Source: Bacteroidota bacterium (lineage in GTDB: Bacteria; Bacteroidota; Bacteroidia; Bacteroidales; Paludibacteraceae). From it: a stretch of DNA of 64,000 nt. Where the stretch lies: contig JAEWUM010000015.1 of assembly GCA_023459355.1 (NCBI GenBank), positions 1 through 64,000 on the forward strand, read 5' to 3'. The position numbers and the translations under genes were made by a program. Below are positions 53,712 through 62,499 of this stretch, in pieces. The stretch's first letter is position 1; every line of letters begins with the position of its first letter. Below the pieces are notes generated by a model, which ran no database searches, had not been told where the DNA came from, and was given only the letters and a program-made list of their open reading frames with translations.

Positions 53712-54815
53712 TTATCGACTATTTTCAGTTGTTGGACCTTGCACATACAACTGTCCATTTTCATCAATCGCCATCCGATCAATAAAGACAACTCTTGTAT
53801 TACCGGTATCGCTTGTCCGTCCGTGATAGACACACAGCATTTCTCCGTCCGGCAAAGTTAAAACCATATTGTGTCCTGTACCGGTAACTTTTCCCCCATC
53901 ATGTATATTCTTCTCTAAAACAGGATTATTTTCCGCTTTCACGAATGGTCCCAATGGGTTATCTGCTGTAGCATAACCAACAGCATAATTCTGTCCTCCA
54001 AAGAAATTTGCCGAATACATCATATAGAATGTATCATGCTTCTTAAACAGAAACGACCCTTCTGTCCACCTGCGATTCACTTCCCTGCTGATCACAGAGC
54101 GACTTTCCCATTCGGCTTGCTTATCATCCATCGTGACAGGTGGGCGTAACAAAAGTACAGGTTCCCCTGCAACGCCTGAAAAATCAGGATTTAATTCGAC
54201 ACCATACACCCAACTTTCCTCGATTTGATCATACCAACCCTTTTGTCTTGCCCAATCAGCAACTTCACTTTCCACGGGATTCTTGTAACAACACCTGGAG
54301 TAATAGAGATAGGTCTTCCCATTTTCATCGTCAAAATATACGTTTGCATCAATTATAGGATAACCGGGATCAAAAAGCGGAGTATCTGAAAGATTCACAA
54401 ATGGTCCTGTAGGATAATCAGAAACAGCAACTCCAATGCGAAAATTTTCCAGTTCATCAGTAGGATTGTATTTCCAGTTAGCACTAAACCACAGATAGTA
54501 TTTCCCATTTCGTTCATAAACTTCTGGTGCCCAGAAACAATCAATCGCCCAAGAACCGACCGTAGCTCCTTCGTACACCTGTCCCTCATCTTTCCAGTTC
54601 TGCAGGTCATCAGAAGAGTAGGTTTTAAAACCATTTACTTCTTCAGTTGTTCCATACAAATAATACTTTCCATCCGAAGCTCTGAGAATAAATGGATCTC
54701 CCAACTGTACAGGAAGGGGATTGACAAATTGAACTTTATGGTTTTGATTTTGGCTACATGAGAATAATGCTAATAAAAGACTAATAGTTAAAATAATTTT
54801 AAATGAGACCTTCAT
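53712..54815 (-). CDS. GH43-family glycosidase lipoprotein
   Basis: A 367-aa lipoprotein (MKVSFKIILTISLLLALFSCSQ) with a five-bladed propeller of GH43. The three acidic residues are in QLGDPFILRASDGKYYLYGT (base Asp), PIIDANVYFDDENGKTYLYYS (pKa-modulating Asp) and RRWTEGSFLFKKHDTFYMMYS (acid Glu). Expected activity is alpha-L-arabinofuranosidase or beta-xylosidase; the substrate cannot be fixed by reading. Start at 54815 is chosen for the signal peptide; an in-frame ATG at 54884 is rejected. Confidence 0.9.
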   Translation of the reverse strand: MKVSFKIILTISLLLALFSCSQNQNHKVQFVNPLPVQLGDPFILRASDGKYYLYGTTEEVNGFKTYSSDDLQNWKDEGQVYEGATVGSWAIDCFWAPEVYERNGKYYLWFSANWKYNPTDELENFRIGVAVSDYPTGPFVNLSDTPLFDPGYPIIDANVYFDDENGKTYLYYSRCCYKNPVESEVADWARQKGWYDQIEESWVYGVELNPDFSGVAGEPVLLLRPPVTMDDKQAEWESRSVISREVNRRWTEGSFLFKKHDTFYMMYSANFFGGQNYAVGYATADNPLGPFVKAENNPVLEKNIHDGGKVTGTGHNMVLTLPDGEMLCVYHGRTSDTGNTRVVFIDRMAIDENGQLYVQGPTTENSR

Positions 54816-54913
54816 ATAGAAAAATTCGTTCGTTTCGATAGTTGAATTAATTTTAAATGTTAGCAAGCTACTTCTGATTAGCATACAATAATGGTTTAAA
54901 TATGAAATTGCGA

Positions 54914-56752
54914 TTAAAGCACTATTTTCTTAATAAATTCCCTTTCTTCTGCCTTTACTTTCACAATAAAGATACCCGTACAGTTACGACAAGAAACAGA
55001 GGAACTATTGCTCACCTTGCTTAGCAAATGTCCAATCGGATTATACAGTTCGATACTCTCAACATGCTCTATACCCTTAACCCATATGCGGTCATTATTT
55101 CTTATTAACGAAATATCGGCCTCGTTAGCAGCAATAAAATCTGTATCATTAACATCCCCTACAGTAAACGTTCTAATGTCGGCAAACTGACCACCGGCAT
55201 AAGCCGCATCAACGGCCTGTACTGACCATTCATACACACCATCAGGCAGAGTCATCGTTTTAGTCTTTGCCATATACGCATTTCCAAAAGCATACAACTT
55301 TCTTTTGCCGGTTGCGAGATTTGCCTTCGGATGAATAACATATTTCCCTGTAGTAGTATTTTTTAAATACAAATTATAGGTTAAACTTGCCGAAGGAGTT
55401 TTGTCGTCGGAGGCTGCTCCCCAGGAAAGAGTGACCATGGAACCATCCACAACACCCGATAAATTAGCGGGTGCTGAGGGAGGATTATTCGTAGCGGTAT
55501 AAGTCGTATTCTTGTAAATCCCATACCGGAGTACACCATCATTATCTCTGCCTTGAATGGCGAAATCAAGTATTCCATCATTATCAGCATCAATAACTTC
55601 TACTACAGGATAATCTAAACCGGGGATAGATGCAGATAGGGTTTCATTCTTTTCAAACTGTCCGTTTACAGTATTATAAATATAAAAAGCAGTGGATCTT
55701 ACCTGCGGAGATCCATTATTGTTCCCTGCAATAATAATATCGTAGTATCCATCGTTATTGATATCGGCGGCAACTCCATAGCTTGAGACCGACATTGACC
55801 TGTAGACCTCACTAAAACTTTGCTCAATTTGGAGGTCACCTTCCACATTTTTATAATAGGTTAGCGGAAATCCTGTAGTGCCACCTACCGCAGCTGACTG
55901 GACTAAATCCCATTCTCCATCGCCGTTCATATCGACAAACATACTGGCTGTTGTATTTCCCATTATTACATGCGGAAATTTTTGTTCCCTGAATGTTCTG
56001 TCTCCATTGTTGATAAATAGTGCAATATACTTTTGTGTAGGTCTTGGATATTCAATATGACCGGAAATAAGAAAATCAATATAACCATCGTGATTGAAAT
56101 CAATAAGATCAATCCTGCTCGAATTTACCTGCGTAAGCATCGTAGTATTATCATTTTTAGTCATAATACTCCTCAAATCGAAGACGACAGAGTCATTTGC
56201 TGCATCCTGGAAACGCACGATATGTACGTTCCCCTGGGCCTGATACAAATGAATATAATCCATTAATCCATCATTATCAAGATCAGCTATTACATGTGAT
56301 CCACCATAGCGTTTTGTTAGTTTCGAGGAAAAGGGATCTGATTCTTCAAGACAAAAGTCTGACGACATTAAATAGCTGTTAAAATAACCACTTTCACGTC
56401 CGGCAGTGACTCCCGAATTAAATAAATCCAGTTTGCCGTCGCCGTTAAAATCGTCCCACATCCAATACTGGGAATCCCCTCCCGGAAACTGGTTAGCTTC
56501 CCCAACAAGCATAAACGATCCTTGACCATCTCCTGTATAAAGATAGGTTGCATTATTATCAGTAGTTGCCGTTCCCTTTTTCCCGGAAAATATAACATCG
56601 ACATGACCATTGCCATCAAAATCCACTGCTGATATGGCGCCGCCACATAGTCCCTCCGAGTTTGCTTTCTCAAGCAATAATTGCTGGGCCATTATCGCCT
56701 GCAATATATTCATCGAAACAATAATTGTCAAAATAAAATACCTCATACTCAT
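54914..56752 (-). CDS. FG-GAP/VCBS repeat T9SS protein, paralogue 1
   Basis: A 612-aa secreted protein (signal peptide to about residue 22). Residues about 25-420 contain FG-GAP beta-propeller repeats with Ca-binding loops (VDFDGNGHVDVIFSG, DDFNGDGKLDLFNSG, ADLDNDGLMDYIH, IDFNHDGYIDFLISGH, VDMNGDGEWDLV, ADINNDGYYDIIIAG, IDADNDGILDFAIQG). A fibronectin III-like domain (PSAPANLSGVVDG..., about 430-530) and a T9SS sorting domain end the protein. No catalytic motif; probably a surface binding or adhesion protein in the carbohydrate cluster. Closely related to the next gene. ATG at 56746 is an alternative start. Confidence 0.85.
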   Translation of the reverse strand: MSMRYFILTIIVSMNILQAIMAQQLLLEKANSEGLCGGAISAVDFDGNGHVDVIFSGKKGTATTDNNATYLYTGDGQGSFMLVGEANQFPGGDSQYWMWDDFNGDGKLDLFNSGVTAGRESGYFNSYLMSSDFCLEESDPFSSKLTKRYGGSHVIADLDNDGLMDYIHLYQAQGNVHIVRFQDAANDSVVFDLRSIMTKNDNTTMLTQVNSSRIDLIDFNHDGYIDFLISGHIEYPRPTQKYIALFINNGDRTFREQKFPHVIMGNTTASMFVDMNGDGEWDLVQSAAVGGTTGFPLTYYKNVEGDLQIEQSFSEVYRSMSVSSYGVAADINNDGYYDIIIAGNNNGSPQVRSTAFYIYNTVNGQFEKNETLSASIPGLDYPVVEVIDADNDGILDFAIQGRDNDGVLRYGIYKNTTYTATNNPPSAPANLSGVVDGSMVTLSWGAASDDKTPSASLTYNLYLKNTTTGKYVIHPKANLATGKRKLYAFGNAYMAKTKTMTLPDGVYEWSVQAVDAAYAGGQFADIRTFTVGDVNDTDFIAANEADISLIRNNDRIWVKGIEHVESIELYNPIGHLLSKVSNSSSVSCRNCTGIFIVKVKAEEREFIKKIVL

Positions 56753-56770
56753 TTATTTATTATGTTGCAA

Positions 56771-58597
56771 TTAGAAAACCACTTTTTTAACAAAATCATT
56801 GCCTCCGATGGTTGCTTTAACTACATATATGCCAGGGATAGTCTGGAAAGATATGCTCTGATTGTTTCTGACTGTTTTCAACAAAGATCCGGTTGTGCTG
56901 TACAACTCTATTAACTCAACATCTGTGCGGTCGTTAATCATTATATAACCGTTGCCTATTGTCAAATGGATGTCATCGGCATTACCTACAATGTCTTTAG
57001 TAAGATCTCCTATAATAAATGATTTGATTTCAGCGAACTGACCCCCGGCATAAGCCGCATCTACAGCCTGCACCGACCATTCATATTCTCCATCAGGCAA
57101 TGTCATTGTTTTTGTTTTTGCCATATAAGCATTTCCATGCTCATGAACCTGTCTTTTCCCGTTAGTTAAGTTTGCTTTTGGAAAAATGACATACTTACCT
57201 GTTGTTACATTTTTTAAGTACAAATTGTATGTTAAACTTGCCGAAGGAGTTTTATCATCGGAAGCGGCTTCCCAGGTAAATGTAACCTTAGATGCATTGA
57301 CACTATTGGTCAGATTGCCCGGTACTGTGGGAGGGGTGTTGGTTGCTGTAAATATTGTGTTTTGATAAACAACATACGTATTGGTTGCAGTGGCATCTTG
57401 TCCCATCATCGCAAAATCGAGAATTCCATCGTTATTGGCATCAATTACCGCTAAAGAAGGGTAGTCTAATCCGGTCACAGCATCTGCCAGTGTTGTATTG
57501 AGGTCAAAATCCTGAGTTCCTGGGTTATATATATAACATCCTACCTTTTTCGCAGTACCTACAAGTCCGGTAAAGATAAAGTCATAATATCCGTCGTTGT
57601 TCAAATCTGCAATGGCACCAAAAATAGTTCCGGTAGCTGAAGAACCTGTTTTATACTGTTCAGTAAAAGTTCTTTGCAATTTTAGTTCTCCACTCTCTTG
57701 TACATAGTAGCTAAGAGGATATCCCACAGTTGAACCCACAGCTACCGAGCTAACCAAATCCCATTCTCCATCACCATTTATATCTGCAAAAAGGTCAGTT
57801 GCACCATTACCTGCAATAAACTCAGTAAATTTTTGTTCGGTAAAAGTTCGATCTCTATTATTCAGAAACAAAGCTCCATATTTTTCGACCGGAGTAGGAA
57901 AAGCGATATGTCCCGTCACCAGAAAATCAACAAAACCATCATGATTGAAGTCAACAAGTGTTATGCGTGCTCCATTCATCTGCGTGGCCAACGTAGTTCC
58001 ATTCATTTTTGTTAAAGGCAACTGAAAAACAACTGAATCATTATCCACATCCTGAAAGCGAACGATATGCTTCACAGTTTGTGCCTGATAAATATGTACA
58101 AAATCCAGTAACCCATCGTTGTCGAAATCTGCAACAGCTGATTGCTGCCCGTATATTTTTGTTGGTTTTACGGGGAAAGGATTGCTTTCAGTCAAACTAA
58201 ACTCTGTATCGGTGCTAGCTAAATATTGCTGCATGTAAGCATTATCCGCCCCGGCAAGGTATCCGGTATTATATAGATCTAATCGGCCATCCCCGTTGAA
58301 GTCCTCCCATGAGAAACAAGGGAAGCTTCCTCCTTTAAGACCCAAATCCCCAATAAGATTAAAATTCCCATTCCCGAGTCCGTGATATACAGCTACCTTA
58401 TTAGCCAAGACAGAAGAGGTATTAGTTTCGTTTCTTCCAGAAAAGATAACATCCATGTTACCGTCTGCATTCATATCAACAACAGAGACAGCTCCACGTA
58501 TGATTCCTTCTGTTCCTGTTACTTTTAGCAGTTCAGTTTGAGCTACTGCAGCATTAACGAGTATACCTAAAATAAGTGTAAAAATTACCTGTTTCAT
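56771..58597 (-). CDS. FG-GAP/VCBS repeat T9SS protein, paralogue 2
   Basis: A 608-aa paralogue of the neighbouring gene with the same layout: signal peptide MKQVIFTLILGILVNAAVAQ, seven FG-GAP-type loops (VDMNADGNMDVIFSG through IDANNDGILDFAMMG), a fibronectin III-like domain (TPPTVPGNLTNSVNAS...) and a T9SS sorting domain. The two proteins share near-identical stretches such as DDKTPSASLTYNLYLKN and GNAYMAKTKTMTLPDG, so they arose by tandem duplication. Start 58597 (MKQVIF) is chosen; an open frame continues upstream to 58852 only because it runs antiframe across the preceding gene. Confidence 0.85.
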   Translation of the reverse strand: MKQVIFTLILGILVNAAVAQTELLKVTGTEGIIRGAVSVVDMNADGNMDVIFSGRNETNTSSVLANKVAVYHGLGNGNFNLIGDLGLKGGSFPCFSWEDFNGDGRLDLYNTGYLAGADNAYMQQYLASTDTEFSLTESNPFPVKPTKIYGQQSAVADFDNDGLLDFVHIYQAQTVKHIVRFQDVDNDSVVFQLPLTKMNGTTLATQMNGARITLVDFNHDGFVDFLVTGHIAFPTPVEKYGALFLNNRDRTFTEQKFTEFIAGNGATDLFADINGDGEWDLVSSVAVGSTVGYPLSYYVQESGELKLQRTFTEQYKTGSSATGTIFGAIADLNNDGYYDFIFTGLVGTAKKVGCYIYNPGTQDFDLNTTLADAVTGLDYPSLAVIDANNDGILDFAMMGQDATATNTYVVYQNTIFTATNTPPTVPGNLTNSVNASKVTFTWEAASDDKTPSASLTYNLYLKNVTTGKYVIFPKANLTNGKRQVHEHGNAYMAKTKTMTLPDGEYEWSVQAVDAAYAGGQFAEIKSFIIGDLTKDIVGNADDIHLTIGNGYIMINDRTDVELIELYSTTGSLLKTVRNNQSISFQTIPGIYVVKATIGGNDFVKKVVF

Positions 58598-58637
58598 GAT
58601 CATTAAATTTAAGTGATTAATATATTGTTTTTTCAAA

Positions 58638-59840
58638 TTACTTATTAAATACAGTACCGGAGGATGTGATTGAAGGACTTCCTCCTTCAACGTATGGCCA
58701 GTCTTCAGCATCCCATTGTATCCGATCAAGCATGAGTTGCCTCCCATCCGTGCCTGTTGTTTTAAATCCATGGTATAATATCCAGTCATTACCAGCAACA
58801 TCCTGCACAATCTGCGAACAATGTCCATTACCCACAAAAGTTGAATTTGCACCTATGACCGTATGCCAGCCATTGTTTAACATGTTGGTTCCTTTTCTAC
58901 TGAAATATGGACCGAGTAAAGACTCTCCTCTTCCCACAATTAGCTGATAAGTGCTATTCACTCCCTCACAGCAAGAGCCTATGGATGCAAAAAAATAATA
59001 GTATTGTCCTCTTTTGTGAATATATACGCCCTCATATGCTGTTCCTGCCACTTTAACTTTTTCTGCATCCTGTTTTACCGACAACCCGTCTGCACTTAAT
59101 TCAATGGCATATATTCCTCTGAAACTTCCCCAAAACAAATATTTCTTTCCATTTTCTTCAATATAAAACGGGTCTATTGAGTTCTGCACTCCGATTTCAC
59201 TACTGGTAAATAACTTACCTCTGTCGGTGAACCTCGTATACGGTTGTGATGAAGTTGCGACTCCTATACCGTTAGCCCACTCTTCACCCCATTTTGACAA
59301 AGAATAATACATTACATATTGTCCGTTTATATAGTTAATATCAGGTGCCCACAAATCACCTCCGGAAAGAAATGAAGGACGGGTTTCGTTTGTAAAGACG
59401 GTAGTTATCATTTCCCAATCAATCAGATTCTTCGATGCCATAATCGGCATATTTCTCGAAGAAGATTCTGTTGCGTAGAGGTAAAACCGTCCGTCTAATC
59501 CCCGAATAACGGTCGGATCAGGTAACTCTTTTTCAGAAACCGGATTTTGGTATGTCACAGGACCATCATCCGAATCTCCCTCAACCAAAGTGAATGTTCC
59601 GTCCCCGTTTCCTCTATAAACATACGTTGAATTGTAGTTTGACGCTAAATCGGTTACCTTTTTTCCTGAGAAAATTATGTCAACATGACCATCTGCATTA
59701 AAATCGACAACTGATATCGCACCAGCACACAGACCATCAATGGCAGTTTTCTCCAGCAATGGTAACTGTGCTTTAATTGCCGGCACATTAACAACCATGG
59801 CAATAAGCAAAAAAGCCAACATTATTTTTTCATGTTTCAT
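58638..59840 (-). CDS. GH43 arabinanase-like enzyme with FG-GAP-derived N-terminus
   Basis: A 400-aa secreted protein. The signal peptide and residues about 24-88 (LPLLEKTAIDGLCAGAISVVDFNADGHVDIIFSGKK...YRGNGDGTFTLVEG) match the N-terminus of the FG-GAP paralogues (LLLEKANSEGLCGGAISAVDFDGNGHVDVIFSGKK...). From about residue 92 the protein becomes a GH43 propeller: acidic residues in ELPDPTVIRGLDGRFYLYAT, QNSIDPFYIEENGKKYLFWG and YEGVYIHKRGQYYYFFAS, plus SCCEGVNSTYQLIVGRG and HCSQIV, features of endo-arabinanases. There is no sorting domain at the C-terminus. It looks like an in-frame chimera created by recombination with a neighbour. Confidence 0.87.
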   Translation of the reverse strand: MKHEKIMLAFLLIAMVVNVPAIKAQLPLLEKTAIDGLCAGAISVVDFNADGHVDIIFSGKKVTDLASNYNSTYVYRGNGDGTFTLVEGDSDDGPVTYQNPVSEKELPDPTVIRGLDGRFYLYATESSSRNMPIMASKNLIDWEMITTVFTNETRPSFLSGGDLWAPDINYINGQYVMYYSLSKWGEEWANGIGVATSSQPYTRFTDRGKLFTSSEIGVQNSIDPFYIEENGKKYLFWGSFRGIYAIELSADGLSVKQDAEKVKVAGTAYEGVYIHKRGQYYYFFASIGSCCEGVNSTYQLIVGRGESLLGPYFSRKGTNMLNNGWHTVIGANSTFVGNGHCSQIVQDVAGNDWILYHGFKTTGTDGRQLMLDRIQWDAEDWPYVEGGSPSITSSGTVFNK

Positions 59841-59872
59841 TAGTACACAAATTATCCAATTTCAACATATTA

Positions 59873-61324
59873 TTATTCAACCCGTTGCCCCTTAACAGGA
59901 GTCTGAGAATCCTTTGTCATTACATAAGGCATCTGCCAAATTTCACCTTTGATACTGCCATAATACAGATAGGATTTGCTCGGTGTATCAGGATTACCAT
60001 CTGCCCAAAAGTATTTGAACGGGTCAACTCCATTTACAACTTTTCGAATATAGTTATGATTTAGCTGACTGTTATTTGTTATTTGTTGGGCACGTACCCA
60101 GGTTCGTCCCTTATCAGAACTCTCCCAACGCACTATTTCTCCGCCTCCGCCCCATTGCTGAGGTGAATTTTCGGTCGGGGCAATAACTATCCACTTACCA
60201 TTTTCTACCCATAAACTTCCGGTATCATAATTATGATCGGAGGTAGTTATCTCATGATTCTCCCATTCCAAACCATTCCAATATATTATCTGCCATTTCT
60301 TCAACCCATTATTTGGTCCGGGTTGATATCCTTTACCTGATAAATATAAAGCAAGGGGGTTCCCGTTTTCGTCAAATGCTACATCTTTAATATACACATT
60401 TTCATTTTTACTGAAAAATTCCTTAAGTAATACGGGGCTGTTAACATCTGTGACCGGTATTGACACAGGAGTTCCATCTACCTTTGTCCAGGTGTTACCA
60501 AAATCGGTAGTTTGCATATAATAAATGTTCGTCCGTTGATCTACGTTTCCATTAGGATGCCAATTAAAGAAAAACACAATTTTATCACCTAACTGATTGC
60601 TAATCTGGTAATGTCCTCCATTTTTATCTCCCTCACGTTTCATAGCTGCCAGTTGTTTATGTCCTGTCCAGCTACGACCGTCTGGGCTCGTATTAAAATA
60701 CAGCAGGCGGGTACCCATATATTTCGTAAACAAATGGAGGAATCCTTTCCCTGGTATGTATTTAGGCTGAGGATAAGTCATCTCATCAGTTACAATCAAC
60801 TCAAATGTTTCAATGTCATAGGGTTTACTGCTTTTATAAATTAATCCCATACGATCTCTGCCTCTTCCGCTTACAAATACAAAAATATAGCCCTCGGAAT
60901 CCATTGAAATAGAAGGGTTATCGTGAGGGTCAAAAACACCTTTTTTATCATAAACTACTGTTGGTTTTGAGATTGTATTGGTAGTGTGGTCGTAACAACC
61001 AATCATACACAAAAGGTAATTACCATACGATTTAGCAGTTCTTCCAGGCTGATCCGCATCCGATTTTCGGGTTTCAGCGATTCCGCCGTATACGAAGAAT
61101 GTTTTTTTAACCTCCGGTGAATATATGGCCAACGGAATGTGTTTTGCAGTATAGGTTCCCAATCCACCTGAGTATTTATCACCATATTCTGAAAACTGTC
61201 CCAAAGTAAACCAAATACCTTTGTAACCATCTATCTTCTTATTATTTAATGGCAGGCAACATACCTGCGTAAATGCTTGTAAGGAAAACAACAATACCGT
61301 TACCGACAAACAAAATTTATTCAT
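59873..61324 (-). CDS. Secreted BNR_4-family repeat protein
   Basis: A 483-aa protein with signal peptide (MNKFCLSVTVLLFSLQAFTQ) and a body matching the BNR_4 family: GYKGIWFTLGQFSEYGDKYSGGLGTYTAKH, NPSISMDSEGYIFVFVSGRGR, YKSSKPYDIETFELI, QTTDFGNTWTKVDG (Asp-box), ESSDKGRTWVRAQQ (Asp-box) and FWADGNPDTPSKSYLYYGS. Related beta-propellers include polysaccharide lyases and sialidase-like enzymes; activity here is not proven. Within this cluster it may act on a uronic-acid-containing polymer, giving products for the GH88/GH105 enzyme encoded upstream. Confidence 0.82.
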   Translation of the reverse strand: MNKFCLSVTVLLFSLQAFTQVCCLPLNNKKIDGYKGIWFTLGQFSEYGDKYSGGLGTYTAKHIPLAIYSPEVKKTFFVYGGIAETRKSDADQPGRTAKSYGNYLLCMIGCYDHTTNTISKPTVVYDKKGVFDPHDNPSISMDSEGYIFVFVSGRGRDRMGLIYKSSKPYDIETFELIVTDEMTYPQPKYIPGKGFLHLFTKYMGTRLLYFNTSPDGRSWTGHKQLAAMKREGDKNGGHYQISNQLGDKIVFFFNWHPNGNVDQRTNIYYMQTTDFGNTWTKVDGTPVSIPVTDVNSPVLLKEFFSKNENVYIKDVAFDENGNPLALYLSGKGYQPGPNNGLKKWQIIYWNGLEWENHEITTSDHNYDTGSLWVENGKWIVIAPTENSPQQWGGGGEIVRWESSDKGRTWVRAQQITNNSQLNHNYIRKVVNGVDPFKYFWADGNPDTPSKSYLYYGSIKGEIWQMPYVMTKDSQTPVKGQRVE

Positions 61325-61349
61325 GATATCTTATTAATTAATCTGTTAA

Positions 61350-62447
61350 TTATAATTTTAGCTTTATAACCTCACTGGCTGCCAGTAAAAATGCTCCTGT
61401 TCCATACACTTCCCAGCTATGCCTGGTAATTGATTTAGAAGGAGCTGCACCAATCGGCTGCACCCATCCTACACGACCCGACAATCCAACAGTTTTTGAA
61501 AGTGCTATCCATGATTTTTTTACATTGGGGATATATGACTTGTCTAATAGATTATTATTGATTCCCCAGGCAAGTGCATAGCAAAAGAACCCTGTTCCGC
61601 TTGTTTCTCCACCCTGATAATATTCAGGGTCGAGCAGGCTGGCCCTCCAGAAACCATCAGGCTGTTGAAGTCCGACAATTCTAGCGGCCATTTCTTTGAA
61701 TAAATTTTCATAAAACGTACGCTGAGGATAGTCTGCAGGCAACTCCTTTAACACTTTTACCAATCCTCCCATGACCCATCCGTTTCCTCTTGACCAGAAA
61801 ATTGGTTTTCCATTCTTCTCGAGGCGATCATTTCCGTCGTTTTTTACAAGAAAATTATAATCCCTGGCAAATAAATGATGTTCTTTACTATACAGCAAAT
61901 CATAACATTCTTTGAAATATATGTCGCTTTGCTGTAAATACTCCATCTTATTGGTAGCAACGCCAAGTTTGACCAATGCGGGAGGTCCCATAAACAAAGC
62001 ATCGCACCACCACCATTTGATGGTTTCAATTCCTTTTACAGGATATGGAGTGTTTATAAACTTATTGATGGTATCAATAGTCGCCTGAATCATCACGGGA
62101 TCTTTCTTAATTCTGTAAAGATCTATGTATGTTTGAGATATGGCAATGTCGTCGGCATGATACCACCGCTTATACGGCAGCCAGTTCTGCGACTCGCCCA
62201 TCTCTATTAAAGCATCGAATATGTCTTTTGATTTCGTTGTTTCCCATGCAGCATACAGTCCGGCATAAAAAGCCCCGTTGGTCCAATCTCTGGGATCATG
62301 TTTGGGAGTTTCGATTTGCCATTTGGAAACCTTTAGTATTTCTGATTTGATGTGTTTTTTACTGAAATAATGCTTGTCGTTACCCGATTGAGAAAACACC
62401 ATCACAGCAGAGAACAGAAAAATAGATAAAAAAATCGTTTGTTTCAT
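61350..62447 (-). CDS. Unsaturated glycuronyl/rhamnogalacturonyl hydrolase (GH88/GH105)
   Basis: A 365-aa secreted (alpha/alpha)6-barrel enzyme: signal peptide MKQTIFLSIFLFSAVMVFSQ, then DWTNGAFYAGLYAAWETT, YHADDIAISQTYIDLY (conserved Asp), WWWCDALFMGPPALVKLG (candidate catalytic Asp), FWSRGNGWVMGGLVKVL, QQPDGFWRASLLDPEY and GTGAFLLAASEV. GH105/GH88 enzymes hydrolyse the unsaturated uronic acid left by polysaccharide lyases. This strongly suggests that a pectin-like lyase product is degraded by the locus. Twenty-five bases from the BNR_4 gene; probably one operon. Confidence 0.92.
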   Translation of the reverse strand: MKQTIFLSIFLFSAVMVFSQSGNDKHYFSKKHIKSEILKVSKWQIETPKHDPRDWTNGAFYAGLYAAWETTKSKDIFDALIEMGESQNWLPYKRWYHADDIAISQTYIDLYRIKKDPVMIQATIDTINKFINTPYPVKGIETIKWWWCDALFMGPPALVKLGVATNKMEYLQQSDIYFKECYDLLYSKEHHLFARDYNFLVKNDGNDRLEKNGKPIFWSRGNGWVMGGLVKVLKELPADYPQRTFYENLFKEMAARIVGLQQPDGFWRASLLDPEYYQGGETSGTGFFCYALAWGINNNLLDKSYIPNVKKSWIALSKTVGLSGRVGWVQPIGAAPSKSITRHSWEVYGTGAFLLAASEVIKLKL

Positions 62448-62499
62448 ATATGTTTTGTTTTTATTTCCGGAAAAGCATTTATATAATACGTTTCAATTT

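Noticed and set aside
54914..58597. CRISPR-like or tandem DNA repeat in the FG-GAP genes
   Set aside because: The periodicity is at the protein level (Ca-binding loops) with diverged DNA; no identical repeats with spacers.
58598..58852. Long N-terminal extension of FG-GAP paralogue 2
   Set aside because: It overlaps the end of the GH43 chimera gene in another frame and places the signal peptide internally.
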